NCBI GenBank assembly: GCA_004519485.1
Contig: CP038114.1
Location: 757,501-821,500, forward strand
DNA: 64,000 nt
From: Nannochloropsis oceanica
Taxonomy: Eukaryota > Sar > Eustigmatophyceae > Eustigmatales > Monodopsidaceae
Reading direction: 5' to 3'
A model generated the notes under the pieces. That model searched no databases. It had not been told where the DNA came from and saw only the letters and a list, made by a program, of their open reading frames with translations. Every line of letters starts with the position of its first letter. Position 1 is the stretch's first letter. Below are positions 21,592 through 34,290 of this stretch, in pieces. The position numbers and the translations under genes were made by a program.

Positions 21592-21966
21592 GCTTTCTGT
21601 GCTATCAACCCTGTGGGATTTGGACGAAAAGGGGTTGATGTTGGAAATGGAGGCAGTCTAGAGATAGGAACAAGGAAACCCGTCGCCCGGAAGGAAGAGC
21701 ATGCGGCGAAGCACCGTGACTGCAACGTCTGCATGTTCGTTCCTCTCGGTATCAGCTCCTCACGCCGTCCCACCTTCACCACTTCACAACGCCTCACAGG
21801 AAGACGCTGCAGACACCGCCCTTACTGCCCCGGGACAAGTTCAGGCACGCACGTTCACCGCTTTGAACACAGAGTGCTAGACTTGTCATTTGTGCAGCGT
21901 GCCCTCCCATGTCCCTCTCCTTGTAAAATTCTCCCTCGTGTCCTTCCTCTCGCCAGCACACGAAAA
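21592..21966. promoter_or_regulatory. Divergent promoter region, epimerase and WD40 genes
   Basis: These 375 bases lie between oppositely directed start codons. They must contain both promoters or 5' leaders. I cannot point to a specific motif. Confidence 0.45.
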
Positions 21967-24017
21967 ATGTCGACCACACCAACCGAATCTGACCCCCACG
22001 CTCGGATCGCCCTCCTCGAAAAGGAGAAAGGGGATGCCTTAGAGCTGATCGCGTCATTGCGAAAAAAAATTTACGCATTGGAAGAGGAGAACGACCTCCT
22101 CGCACTCGACAACGAGCGCCTCAAGGGTAAGTTCAAAGAAGGAGGAGAAGGAGGGAGAAAGAAATGCGAGAGGGCCAGGCAAGAGGGGAAAAAGGAGAAG
22201 AGGGGAGGAAGGAATTGCGAGAGATGGAAAAAGTTGAGGAGATCGTATCGCGAAGATTTATTATCCTGACCTCTCTCCCTCCCTCCCTCCTATCTCCATA
22301 CCTCCCCTCTTCTCATTCGAACCAACCACAGCCATTCCTTCCACCACCCCTGACCCCAACGATGACGACCTCCCTCCTCCTCCACCTACCATTGGCATCT
22401 TTAATCTACCCGTGAACAACTCGTACTTAGAAGAAGGCGACGGAGAGAGTTTAGCTACCAAGCAGGTAGGATGACGAGGGAGAGGGGGAGGGAAGAAGAG
22501 AGGGAAGGAGGGACAGATGAAGGGAGGGAGGGAGAAAGGGGGGAAGGAAAAAAGGGGGGAGATTACCAATACCAAGGCGCTTCAATAGATGAACGGCCTT
22601 AGTTTGAATCAAGGAGGGTGGGAGGCAAGAAAGACAATGCTCAACTCTCTGCCCCGCCTTCCACCCTCATCATCACAAGCACGTGTGTCAGAAGACAGTG
22701 TAGTTAAGGTCTGTCTCCCTGCCAACCTTTCTTCCCTCCCTCCCTCCCTCCCTCCCTCTCTCCCTGCCCAGGCTTACCTCCTCGAGGGCGTCGGCGGAGG
22801 GCTCAACCCCCTCTGTGTCCACGTCTGCTCTTTCCCTCCCTCCCTCCCTCCCTCCCTCTCTGCGTCAGTCCTGATCGCTGTTGGTGGCGTGGATAAATTT
22901 CTGACGCTCTACCGGGTGCAGGAGGGGTAGGTAGGGAGGGAGCGAGGGAGGGAGCGAGGGAGGGAGGGAGGGAGCGAGGGACGGCAGGTCTGAAGAACCA
23001 AAACGCGGAGAGACGTCAACTTCAAGGAGGGGGAAGAGATGAAGAAGAAGGAAGGGAAGGAGGAGGGAAAGGATGGAAGGAGGGAAGGATTTGCAATTTG
23101 TTTAAGAAGAAATTTGTAGCACGCTTGAACTAGCAGAACCCTCCCTTTCTCCCTCCCTCCCTCCCTCCCTCCCTCCCTTCAGCTCTCCCTCGGAAAAGGT
23201 GCTAGTGCTCTCGGGCTTCGGCGGCCCCCTGCTTAGCGTCGACTTCAAGGTGGTGGATGAGAAGGAGGTGAGGGAGGGAGGGCGGGAGAATGAGAGAGGG
23301 AGGGAGTTAGGGAGGGAATACATGGATAGCCCACGGATGATAGTCGGGTCTCACACGTATACCCTCCCTCCCTCCCTCCCTCCCTCCCTCCCTCCCTCCC
23401 TCCCTCCATCCCTCCCTCCCTCCCTCCCTCCCTCCCTCCCTCCCTCCCTCCCTCCATCCCTCCCTCCATCCCTCCCTCCCTCCCTCCCTCCATCCCTCCA
23501 TCCCTCCCTCCCTCCTTCAGGGGAAGCTCCTCGTCACCTGTATGGATGGGAGCCACGCCATCGTATCCTTCAACCCCGACCATCCTGCCGACGCGGTCAT
23601 CGAGAAAACTCGCAAGGTCCGCCCTTCCTCCCTTCCTCCCTTCCTCCCTCCCTCCCTCCCTCCCCACACACTTACCGACCTCCCTCCCTCCCTCCCTCAG
23701 GATCACGAGAAGCACGCGGTGATCGGCCGGTGGTCTCGTTGCGGGCGATGGTATGCCACGGGAGGGCACGACAAGTAAGGAGGGAGGGGGGGGGGGAGAG
23801 AGGGAGGGAGGAGGGAGGGGGGGGAGAAGACGAGGGGTGCACATATCCCTACTTATGATTTCACGTCCCCCTCCCTCCCTCCCTCCCTCCCTCCCTCCCT
23901 CCCTCCCTCCCTCCCTCCCTCTCCAGAGCCGTCCATCTGTACTCCACTAAGGGAAAGGAAGAGCCGTTGAAGTCCTTCTACTTTCTAGGGAACGTAGAGG
24001 CGCTTGCTTTCCTGGAC

Positions 24018-24055
<38 letters not shown>

Positions 24056-25463
24056 AGAAGAGGCAGGAGAAGCAGTAGCATCAGCTGCAGAAGCAGCAGC
24101 TGCAGTAGCAGCAACAGGAGCAGCAGCGGAAGGGGAAGATGGTAAGTAGGCGGTGATGGAAGAAGAGGGGAGGAAGGGAGGGAGGGAGGGAGGGAGGGAG
24201 GGAGGGAGGGAGGGAGGGAGGGAGGGAGGGAGGGAGGGAGGGAGGGAGGGAGGGAGGGAGGGAGGGAGGGAGGGAGGGAGGGAGGGAGGGAGGGAGGGAG
24301 GGCATATATGGACAGAAATTGGGATTTAAGGCATTCGTGAACTCTCTTTCCCCTCCCCTCCTTTCAGCCCCTCCTCCCTTCTTGATCGTCGCCTCTCGGA
24401 ACGTGGCTTTCCTCAGCTACATCGATTGCTTCTCCTTCGAGAAGGTGAATGTGTCCCTCAACAATGCCCTGTGGGATGAGCACGTTTCGTTTACCGTCCT
24501 CTCTCTCGCCGTCTCGCCTTGCCAGCAATTCCTCTTGGCGGCCACCGGTAAACCCTTCCTCGATCCCGCCCTCCCTCCCTCCCTCCTTCCCGCCCTCCTC
24601 TCCTCCCCCTCCTCTATCTCCCATCCTTCTCCCTCCTTTCTTCCCTCTCTCCTTCCCTCTCACATCTTTCCTCGTTTATTTCTCTCCTCTCTCGTCAACC
24701 TTATTATTTCTTAGACCCCTCCCTCCCTCCCTCCCTCCCTCCCTCCCTCCCTCTCTCCCTCCCTCCCTTCCTCCCTTCCTTCCTCCCTCCCTCCCTCCCT
24801 CCCTCCCCCCCCACCCTGTCCCCCTTTAGACAAGTCTCGCGTCATTCTCTACCGTATCGGCCACCACGAACAACTCCGTTCCCTCTACGGGCACCGGTCA
24901 GACGAATACAGGTATAACAAGCCTTTAATCCTCCCCTCATTCTCTCCCTCCCTCCCTCCCTCCCTCCCTCCGAGCCGGGTACGCACCCTGTGTCGTCACC
25001 AGAGTCTTCCTCCCTCCCTCCCTCTCTTCCTCCCTTCTTCCCTCTCAAGCAACCCGCGTGTCGCGTGGGACCGCACAGGGCACTACGTCTACTGCTCTTC
25101 TCAAGAAAAAAACGAGATCGTTGGCTGGTCCCTGGCCTCGGAGAGGGTGGAGGTGAAGCTCAAGGTAGAGAGGAGAGGAGGATAGGAGGGAGGGAAGAAA
25201 AAGCAGTGAATTTCTTTGGAAAGAATAGAGAAGGACGCGAGGGCCTTCCATATCCATATGTAGGACGCAGATTGAGATACACCCATCTCATCATACTCAA
25301 GACTTCACTTCCTTTCTTTTCCTCCTTCCCTTCCTCCCTCCTTCCCTCCCTCTGCTTTCTCCAGGGACACGAAGGGCTGGTACGTGACGTCACATACGAT
25401 CCTGCGTCCGGCTTGCTCGCCTCTGTCTCATACGACAAGACCTTAAGGCTGTGGCGGAAATAA
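21967..25463 (+). CDS. Coiled-coil WD40-repeat protein
   Basis: Eleven exons (21967-22126, 22332-22465, 22772-22926, 23183-23267, 23521-23616, 23701-23774, 23927-24141, 24368-24547, 24830-24911, 25050-25164, 25365-25463) join in frame into about 464 residues. Residues 12-53 form a heptad coiled coil (ARIALLEKEKGDALELIASL and on), then a Pro/Asp linker, then a WD40 beta-propeller: GGVDKFLTLY, GKLLVTCMDGSHAIVSF, GRWSRCGRWYATGGHDKAVHLY, CQQFLLAATDKSRVILYRI, NPRVAWDRTGHYVYCSS and the terminal GHEGLVRDVTYDPASGLLAS with SYDKTLRLW. WD40 propellers are protein-interaction platforms; the complex is unknown. An Ala/Glu-rich insertion of about 50 residues encoded by GCA repeats interrupts the propeller in exon 7. 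Exon 3 reads in frame through a short CCCT tract (22833-22860); it could instead contain a small intron. The intron after exon 7 holds the longest GGGA array in the window. Confidence 0.8.
23361..23515 (+). repeat. (CCCT)n array with CCAT variants, about 155 bp, in a WD40 intron
   Basis: The array fills the 3' half of the intron 23268-23520 and ends at the acceptor. Occasional CCAT units interrupt it, which would let individual alleles be told apart. Confidence 0.9.
24174..24302 (+). repeat. (GGGA)n array, about 129 bp, in a WD40 intron
   Basis: This is a virtually pure GGGA tetranucleotide array, among the longest in the window, just after the donor of the intron at 24142-24367. The purine strand is the sense strand, so the pre-mRNA could fold into consecutive RNA G-quadruplexes. 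Confidence 0.9.
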
Positions 25464-27019
25464 GCTACCTATATATTTTAATATATCACAATCTTGTCCC
25501 TGCCGCTCGGGACTCCCTGGGTTCATGAGAGAGGAAATTATGGAAAGAAAAAGGAGCTGTGGTACAGAAGAATCAAACAAAATGGGACGTGAGTCATGCG
25601 TTACCGTGCCTAGCAAGTGCTTTCGATGTCTATGCGTCAGGCTGTTTCTATTTTCTTCATGCTTCTCTCTGGCGGGAAAGGGGAGCCGGCACCGATGTTA
25701 GAGACTCGGGAGCTCTTCTTCGCATTATTTTAAGGAAGGAACGATTGGGCGGATGGAAAGGGACTAGGGCTTTAGCCCGAGGCGTATTTCGCCACCTTGA
25801 TATTCTTAAAGGTGGATACAACATACAAACGGAGAAGTTAGCAGGATGGTCTTTTGTTTCGAAATCAAAGCTCGTGTTTGATTTGCTCCTGGTCCACACT
25901 GACTAAGCTAGGAACATGCTTTTAATCGAAGTTGAATCATAACAGGTTAGCAATTCAGTTAAAAACTTGTAGTTTATATGAGTTCATCGAATCAGATTTT
26001 GGTCTGCTCGTCAGCAGGATGGGAAGGACTGCCTTGGGGAGGAGGGCAAGGGCGGAGGAAGAGATTGAGGAAGGAGAGGAAGGAAGTGGACGGTAGAGCA
26101 GGAATGGGTAGAGAGCAAAATGTATAGATATGCATGCCTGGTTTTGATGTCGGACCAACCTACGACAGCAACGAAAAAAAAAACACACCCGGATTTTTGG
26201 CGGTGGAACCCTTGCAGGGAGGGCCTTCCTCCTTCCATACCATGCATTTTCGCGAGCGCTTGAAATTCTAAGCCTTTTTCTTAATGACTAGAAGGCTTCA
26301 GGACATACGCAAAAGTTCACAAGTCTGTCAGCAAGCACGCAGCTTTTATGCATCCAGAAAGAATCAGCAGTTGAGGTGGTGGGAACGAGAAGGAACGACT
26401 CGGCGTCCGAGACACGTGCGTTGCCTTTTTGCGATGCGCTGTCCAACCCCCAAAACCCTGCATTCAACATCACTGCCACTCATGAGATCACAACAGGGAT
26501 GGATGCACAATCTCTCACTTTCCCCTTCCTTTGTCAAATTGCACCCCTTTGTGTTTAGCACCGTAATAGGTATCGTAGGTTTGTGGTGGGATGGGTCACC
26601 CACCAGAGAATGAGAACAACAGCCTCCAATCGTTGCTGGGCTGACGGTGGACTGCTGACCCCACGACACACCCGCTCGCCTCCGCTTCACCTTGAAAGAG
26701 TCATCCAGTGCCTTTTTCCTCTGACCGCATCGCCTCTTCCGATGCCTTTATTTCTCACCCTATTCATTCACGTAGTGTTGTCAAATCAGGTCTGCTCATG
26801 TACCTCGTCAGCCGGCGCAGGGCAGCTGCTGGAACACCACATCACCCCGCGCCTCGTCTCGCCTTCCTGATCCAGAACAATTTCAACCGCGAGGAGCTGA
26901 AGATCGACGTTCGATGCGGCCACGCCTTTGCTGCCACCGTCGATGCCTCACATATTCTGCTCAGGCCTGGACTCACAAAAATGCCACTTCCTTCCAACCT
27001 CCCTTCATCCTTCCACAGC
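25464..27019. other. Intergenic region; possible 5' part of the hydrolase gene
   Basis: No separate gene is recognisable. The frame of hydrolase exon 1 stays open upstream to about 26708 and contains another ATG at about 26798, so part of the right third may be translated if transcription starts earlier. Confidence 0.4.
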
Positions 27020-30000
27020 ATGGATCCCTTCATCGCCCACCGCGTGTGGACCTCCACATCAGCCTCAGAGCCCTCGACCAGCTCGGCCCCTCCCCTCTTC
27101 TCGTCCACGCCACCTCTTGCCCCCGTGACACCCCTCCTGGCTTCCCTTGCACCCACGCTCCTTTCTGACGGCCTTCCTGGGCATCGACCATTCGGCATGG
27201 ACTTTGAGGCGTATATGACTTTGGTGACGTGTGTTTTGATCCTCGTCGTTTGGGTGGGAGGCGTGGCCCTATGGTATCTCTACTGCATCCGTCGCCCTCC
27301 TCGTCTATACTTAGGTAAGTGATCATGCCCTCCTCCCCCTCATTCCTGTTTTGCTGGTAGAGTGGTAGATCGTCTTCCCTCCCCACCCATTGAGCGGTGT
27401 GCGTCTTCATTACCCCCCATGACCCATGTCTGTCTCGAAGTTGCTTCCTATTGCTTCCTACTCTACTGGCCTGGATGACCCTTTTTTCGACACTGACCTT
27501 CCCTTGCCTCCCTCCTTCCCTCGCTTCCCCCCTTCACGCCAGGACGAGGGGCCCTTATCCGCGCTGTCACGGACGACTGTCCGAGCCTGAAGAAGCCTTA
27601 TTGTCCTCCCATTTGGTGCATCTCGCCTTGGGCACAGGTAAGCGAAGCAGAAGGAGGGAGAGAGGGGAGGAGGGAGGGATGGAGACATGAGACAAGTATA
27701 AGGGTAGGAGACATGAGAGTGAGTGTATGTTTGTTTGCGGTGTATAGACACTCGGCTGACTTATCTTCCCTTTCCTCACTTTTCCTTTCTCCGTCCTACC
27801 TCCCTTTCCTCCCTCCCCCCCTCCCTTACTTCCGCAGGCTGGGGTCTCGATGCAGCGCAACACGTCCATCCGTGCCCAGCTCTGTCGCCTGGTAGGGAGT
27901 GATGACGAGGAGAAGCAGCAGCGGCAGCAGCAGCAGCAGCCTCAGCAGAAGGAGGAGGAGGAAGATGACTGTGAGGAGGAACGGACAGTCGTCCACTCTT
28001 GGCAGAGGAAGGAGGAGAGAGAATTGGAAGACGAGGAGGAGGAAGAAGTGACAGAGATAGCAGCAGCAGCAGCAGCAACGACAACAACAACAACAACAAC
28101 AACAACAACAGCAACAACAACAACAGCAACAACAACAACAACAGCGACAGCAACAGCAACAGCAGCAGCAACAAGAAGAAAGGTCTCTCGTCCCCACTAC
28201 CCGAAAGCAGGGCGCCCTCCCCTCGCACCCTCGCCTTCCTTCCCTTCCTCCCCTCCCGGCAACAGCAACCCCCCCTCCTCCTCGCCCTCCTCCCCGTCCC
28301 AACAAAAGCGAGGATGTACTACCACCACTACCTCCAGCAGCAGCAGGAGCAGGAGCAGCCGCAGCAAGACCAGACGGTATCCTCTTAGGAGAGAGCTCAT
28401 CACACTGAGCGATGAGCAACAAATCTACCTCCACTGGTTCGTCACTAGCCCTCCCTCCCTTCCTCCCTCCCTCCGAACCTCCCTCCCTCCCGCCCTCCGT
28501 CCCTCCCTCAACAGGGCTTCTCCAGGCTTCTCCATCCACTCACCTTCCTATCCCTCCCTCCCTCCCCCTCCTCTTCTCTTCCTCAGGTACCACCACCCCC
28601 GTGCCTCCTCCCCCCCCCCGATCCGAGCCGTAGCCCTCCTCCTGCATGGTGTGACGGGGAACACATACGACCACTACGAGCTCGCGGAACGTCTCTCACA
28701 TGCCGGCATCCTCGCCGTGGGCTTTGACAGGTACGTTCTTTCCTCCCTCCCTCCCTCCCTCCCTCCCTCCCTCCCTCCCTCCCTCCCTCCCTCCCTCCCT
28801 TTCTTCCTCCCTCTCTCCTTACTTGTCTGTATCCGCCCAGCAAGTCGGAGGTTTCTCACCTCCCTTCCCTCCCTCCCTCCCTCCCTCCCTCCCTCCCTCC
28901 CTCCCTCCCTCCCTCCCTCCCTCCCTCCCTCCCTCCCTCCCTCCTTCATCGCAGACGAGGCCATGGCGGCCTTCCGTTACGTCGGGCCCGTTTCAACACC
29001 ACGGGCGACCAGGAGGATTTGAAAGAAGTGATTGATGTGGTGCGAGGACGATACACGGGCCTGCCTCTCTTTGCCGTCGGGTACTCCGCGGGCTCCTCCC
29101 TGCTTGGACGGTGAGGAGGGAGGGAGGGAGGGAAGGAGGGAAGGAAAGAAGAGAGAGGGAGGGATGAAAAGGGAGGGAGGGAGGGAGGGAGAGAGGGAGG
29201 GAGGGAGAGAGGGAGGAAGTGGAGGATGTCTAGGCCTAGCAATAAGTCGTCTTGCTTGTCATGTCTTACTCACCCCATTTCCCTCCCTCCCTCCCTCCCT
29301 CCCTCCCTCCCTCCCTCCCTCCCTCCCTCCCTCCCTCCTGCAGGTACCTGGGCGAGCAAGGAGAAGATTCGCACATCGACGGTGCCGTCCTCGTCTCTCC
29401 CGGCTTCGACATGGAGGTACGTCTATCCTCCTTTCCTCCCTTCTTCCCTTCCTCCCTCCTTCCCTCCCTCCTTCTCTCTCCACCCTTCCTTTCTTCCCTC
29501 CCTCGTTCCCTCATAGCACAACCCTCCTTCCCTTTCTGTTTCTCCCTCCCTTCCTCCCTCCCTCCCTCCCTCCCTCCTTCCTTCTCTTTCCACCCTTCAT
29601 CCCTTGTTGCTTCTCTCTTTCTCCCTCTCTCCCTCAATACAATGATTCGATTCGGTTTGGCTCACCCTCCCTCCCTCCCTCCCTCCCTCCCTCCCTCCCT
29701 GCAGGAGGCCATCCTCATGGGTCATTTGCACCCACTGGCCGATTATTACCTGACACAGACGGCCAAACAATTGTTCCTCGAAGGCCTGGGAAAGGTAAGG
29801 AGGGAGGGAGGGAGGGAAGATCGTACAGGATACACGTCCTCGTTTGTTTGTTTCTTTTTCGTCGATCGCGGCGGCCTCGCCCGAGCCACTCCAATCATCC
29901 ATCATCCCCAACTCACCCCCACCCCTCCCTCCCTCCCTCCCTCCCTCCCTCCCTCCCTCCCTCCCTCCCTCCCTCCCTCCCTCCCTCCCTCCCTCCCTCC

Positions 30001-31317
30001 CTCCCTCCCTCCCAGGACGTACCCCTCTCCAAGCAGCAAGACCAGGCCGTGCGTCGCCTCAAGACGAGTCGGTCCATGCGCGAATTCCACGCGGAGCTTC
30101 ATCATTTCTCCGGCCACGAGAACGTTGATGAGTATTTCAAGGTCCGCCTTCCCTCCTTCCCTCTTTTCCTTCTTTCTTTTTTACATGGCTCCCGTTGTCC
30201 CTCTTCATTTCCCTCTCTTTTTCTTCCTCTCTCCCTCCCCCATTCGGTGTCCAACATGTCACGTGTCCTCACCCTCCCTCCCTCCCTCCCTCCCTCCCTC
30301 CCTCCCTCCCTCCAGGCCAACAACCCAGCCCCCCTCCTCAAGGACATCGCCCGGCCCACCCTCTTCATCAACAGCAACGATGTAAGCCTACCCTCCCTCC
30401 CTCCCTCCCTCTCTCCGTCCCTCACTCCCTCCCTTGTTCTTTTCCTCCCTCTCCCACGCCCCCTCCCTCGCCCCCTCCCTCCTTTCCCTGTGTCCAGCTC
30501 GGCCGGACCCATGAATCCGCTCCTCCCCTTCACTCTCTCACTTCCCTCCTTCCCTCCCTCCCTCGCAGGACATGATGTTTCCCAAGAAACTAATCCAGCA
30601 GTGGCTGTGGTTGGCCTCTGCCAACGAGAATATTGCCCTGGTTCAGGTGAGGGAGAAGGAGGGAGGGAAGGAGGGAGGGAGCCGTTTCAGTCAGGGTTTG
30701 AACGAAGCGTTCAGTCACAGGCACTCACTCACACCCCTCCCTCCCTCCCTCCCTCCCTCCTTCCCCTGCAGACGCGGTGGGGCGGGCACTGCTGCTTCTA
30801 CGAGGGCGCACTCTCCCTTCAACCCATCTCATGGGCTGAGCGGGTGGTGGAAGAATTCCTCACCGCCCTCGCCCTCCGCCCTTCCCTCCTCTTTGCCCGT
30901 CGGCCCTCCCTCCCGCCCTCCCTCCCTTCCTCCCCGATGGCCACGCACAGCAGGGGGGAGGAGGGGGAGGAAGAGGAGGAGGAAGAGAACGAGGTTTGGA
31001 TACAGCGCTCCCTCTCCTCTACCTCCTCTACAGCCTCGAATTCCTCCTGGTCCTCCTCCACCTCCTTCTCCCGCTCTCGTCTCGCCTCTTCCCCCCCCCT
31101 CCTTCCCTCCCTCCCTCCCTCCCTGCCCCGGGATGAGAACGAGGTGGCTGGCCGACCAGGGGAGGGAGAGGGGGAGGACGAGGGGAAGGAAGATCGAAAA
31201 GAGGCGGTGAAGGGTGTATTAAGTCGCGCGGGGCTGGTGGGTTGGGCATTAACGCTTGTTGTCGTTCTTGGCCTGTTCGCCTCGCAGCCCCTGCGGCTCC
31301 CAGGCGCCATCCGATGA
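27020..31317 (+). CDS. Alpha/beta hydrolase, EMB8/YheT (ABHD1/3-like) family, membrane-anchored
   Basis: Eleven exons (27020-27314, 27543-27637, 27838-28436, 28587-28730, 28955-29110, 29344-29416, 29705-29794, 30016-30141, 30316-30381, 30569-30646, 30772-31317) join in frame into about 755 residues. An N-terminal helix (LVTCVLILVVWVGGVALWYL) anchors the protein. Family landmarks follow: RGALIRAVTDDCP with YCPPIWC, the oxyanion strand LLLHGVTGNTYDHY, DRRGHGG, the nucleophile elbow GYSAGS, YLGEQGED with GAVLVSP, the acid loop NSNDDMMF and the catalytic His in GGHCCF. The Ser/Asp/His triad is therefore intact, which supports an esterase, lipase or acyltransferase-type activity; related ABHD1/ABHD3 enzymes act on phospholipids. 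Exon 3 inserts about 140 low-complexity residues encoded by CAG/ACA microsatellites. The C-terminus adds an acidic/Ser tail and a second hydrophobic helix (LVGWALTLVVVLGLFA). The start codon is uncertain because in-frame ATGs exist upstream. The last 220 bases and the 3' flank are duplicated at 37290-38110. Confidence 0.85.
28058..28182 (+). repeat. Coding CAG/ACA trinucleotide microsatellite
   Basis: Runs of GCA, ACA and CAA-type triplets encode Ala/Thr tracts in exon 3 of the hydrolase. The repeats lie in a linker before the catalytic domain, where length variation is likely to be tolerated. Confidence 0.85.
28863..28944 (+). repeat. (CCCT)n array, about 82 bp, in a hydrolase intron
   Basis: A pure CCCT array fills the 3' half of the intron before exon 5 (acceptor at 28954). 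A second, shorter array lies at 28740-28800 in the same intron. Confidence 0.9.
29929..30013 (+). repeat. (CCCT)n array, about 85 bp, in a hydrolase intron
   Basis: A pure CCCT array ends directly at the AG acceptor of the exon at 30016. The same intron starts with a short GGGA run (29800-29818). Confidence 0.9.
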
Positions 31318-31824
31318 GAGAGCGAGAAACACCAATAGAGAAAGGGAGGGAAGAGTGGCGGGAAAAAAGGAAGGAAAGAGAGTGAAGAGGTAGGGGGAGG
31401 AGGGAATATTTGGTGGAGAGAGAGGGAGAGAGAGACAGGGAGGGAGAGGAAGAGAGAGAGGAGACAAGTGGGAGTCTGTGTGTATGAAGATAGGAAGGGA
31501 GAGAGAAGACACACACACAGAGCGAAATGAGTGAAGATAGTGAGAAGAGGGAGAGACCAATGTACATGCATACACACATAGAGGCAAAAGTAATGACAGT
31601 GTGCATGTCGATTTTATTTATTTCTCCATTTGTCGGTGTACAATTATAGATAGATGTGTTCAATCAACGAACCGCTAAATTCTTTCGAAGTCCCCCCTTG
31701 CACTGCAGGCTGCGACATGAAGAAGTCGAGCAAATCACACAACTAGAACAACCATAACATTAACAAGAAAAGGAGGAAAAGAGGTCCGGCAATGATGGAG
31801 AAAAACAAGACAAGGAGAAGCCCC

Positions 31825-31847
31825 GTGAGACTCGACGAGTCCTCAAG
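31825..31847 (+). other. Hairpin in hydrolase 3' flank, conserved in its duplicate
   Basis: The sequence folds as TGAG-ACTC-loop-GAGT-C-CTCA. The duplicate at 38037-38058 has changed bases, yet keeps ACTC/GAGT and extends the outer stem to TTGAG/CTCAA. It could be a 3' untranslated region structure; function is unknown. Confidence 0.4.
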
Positions 31848-32244
31848 AAAGAAAAACAAACAATCAATTGGGAAGACAACGAGAGAAAGAAGGAAAAGCT
31901 AACGCGAGTAATGGCGAGAAGATACACAGGATCTGAGAGAGAGAGAGAGAACAAAAATGACACAAAGAAAGAAAAGTACGTTAAGGGAAAGCCTTTTAAG
32001 AGTGTTTATCGAAGAAAGGTCATGCATCTATAAGGATTAAAATTAGGCATGAACGAGGTGCGGAAAGAAGGAAGAAAAGCCATGCATTTCCCTTTATCAT
32101 TTCTTTGGATGTTGGATGGAAAATCTCTCTTTGCCGACCCCGATTATGATTATATTAACACTCACCACAAGTTTTCTCTCCTGCCCTATCGAGAAACCTA
32201 CACCTGAGAAGCACTTCGTTGCCCATGTGTTTGTGGCGAGAAAG

Positions 32245-32400
32245 ATTTTCCTCCTCCTCCCCCTCCTCCTCCTCCCCCCCCTCCTCCTCCTCCTCCTTAT
32301 TCTTCTCCTCCTTATTCTCCTCCTCCTTCTTTTCCTTCTCCTCCTCCTCCTCCTTATTATTCTCCTCCTTATGCTCCTCCTCCTCCATAATATTCTTCGC
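32245..32400 (+). repeat. Impure CTC/CTT microsatellite
   Basis: About 155 bases consist almost wholly of CTC, CTT and TTA-type triplets. It lies between genes and has no coding role that I can see. Confidence 0.85.
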
Positions 32401-33321
32401 TTGGTCACATTGTGCCCTACTCGTACCATGCATTTGCTCCGTTTGCCATGCTCGTTTTTGACCTCCTACCTCATAATCCCTTTGTCCCATAGCCGTGATC
32501 CAACCTGCTTTTCCCCTCATTTTCTTAAAGTAGATGGCCTCTAAAATACACGAAATTTTGGCGACTTCTTTCCCTTGTCCCCTTACCCCATGTCGGGGGC
32601 GGGCAAGATGTCTCGCCCCTGACCACGTATCATACTCAGACTTGTACGAGTTCAATAAGTGCATAGACTTTTCTACTTATGTCCTACACGCATTAAATTA
32701 TTCGCCCAGCTAGTCGTGCCCCCCCCCCCCTCCCTCTCTCTCCCTCCCTCTCTCTCTCTCTCTCCCTCCCTCCCCCCCCCTTGCCATTCCTTCTTTCTCC
32801 TATCGCCTGATACAGTAAAAATAATCTCGGATTACACAGACCCATTTTCTATACTTTCCCATCACTTTCTCTGCAATCTCATCACCGTCTTTGCACTTGT
32901 GACCTTCTACCTCATCTAGTGTATAGTCACTTGTAAAACTGCGGCCACTTAACAGTCAGTGCTCCTGAAACGTTTCGTCTCTGGTGATGCAGGCAGAAAA
33001 GACCTCCTGACTCACCTTCCCTGCATCACCCAACCGTCAACGTCATGGGAAGGAAGCAGCAATCAGTCAAGAAGGGACGGACCAGTACAATATGGGCTTA
33101 TTCGAGCCTTCTCTTATACATATTGCGGAAATGCATCATCTTCATGGTCGATACACTGACTCCGGTCGGACAGTCTTGTCCCTGATAGCAATAGATCGGG
33201 CCACATTATGTCCTCGTGGAAGTCAAAGCACGCCCTCAGCCGTGTCCGCCGCGAGTGCCTTACCTACACGACCACTCATTGTTAGATCATAATTTAGAGA
33301 AATATATAGAAAGAGAGCACC

Positions 33322-34248
33322 CTATGTCATAGACGGCCGTCCATCAGGCGACACGCACAAAATGGCTGCCAGGGGATCTTCGTGGCACATTACACAGACA
33401 ATACCCTGCATTCCATTCGCTAGCGTCATCCGCACAGACATATAGACAGCGGGATGCTTGGTGACGACACGGCAGCGTACTTTCTCTACTTTCCTGGCCG
33501 ACTTGAGGGTGGTGACGGCGGAGAGAGCCGTGAGTACCGCCATCTTGTCATCTTTGTGGACGATGTTCCAGAAGCTGGACCCCACCAGCTGCGTGGGCTC
33601 AGTGGGGAGGACACATCGAGCAGCTTTATTGACGTAGAGCACCTGGCTCTGAATATCTGATGATATAACACACATCATGTCCGGCGCATCGTCGACAATA
33701 TTCTTGTAGATGCCCATGCGGTTCACGTCATCACACAGGTCACTACGCAGCTGGTCGCAGCGTTGACGAGACAGGCGGTTGTACATGCGTGCGCGCATCT
33801 TGCGTCGCTCTAGCTTCTCCTCTGCCGTTAAGCCCGATAAGTTCTCTTTCGTCGCTCGTCGCTGCTTCTCTATGCTCTGTAGGAAGAACGAGTAAATGGA
33901 GAGAAAGAGTGAGTGCCCAAAATAGATCACACCAAACACTCAAGCACCCAGCACATATCCATCATATCCCTTACCGGAAGGTACTTTCCCATGATCTTGG
34001 AGCATCTGCCAGGCAGTAATCCCACCGACACACCCATCACACCTGCTTGGATCTCTTGCAGCGGCAGGAAGGTCTGGGATAGCGGTGCAATCGGTGGGTA
34101 GAGCTCGGCCTCCACGTGCTCGGGGAGCGGGAATTCATTCATCGGAAAAGTGTCGATCGACGCCATCACGCACTGCTTCTTGACCGACTGCGCTAGGCAT
34201 TCTGGGGTGGAATGGAGCTGTAGCGGCGGATATTTGAAATGCTGCCGC

Positions 34249-34290
<42 letters not shown>

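Larger units (their letters stand above)
31318..33321. other. Convergent intergenic region, hydrolase and PAS copy B
   Basis: The left part (to about 31900) is the hydrolase 3' flank, which has a diverged copy at 37520-38110. At 32245-32400 there is an impure (CTC/CTT)n trinucleotide repeat. A CT-rich run lies at 32718-32780. I recognise no gene. Confidence 0.45.

Noticed and set aside
23361-24302. Tetranucleotide arrays considered as CRISPR-like or minisatellite arrays
   Set aside because: There are no unique spacers; they are simple repeats confined to introns of a eukaryotic gene.
29032-31317. Single plus-strand open frame of about 761 codons
   Set aside because: It reads through several hydrolase introns thanks to the stop-free tracts. 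The spliced model has consistent phases and restores family motifs.
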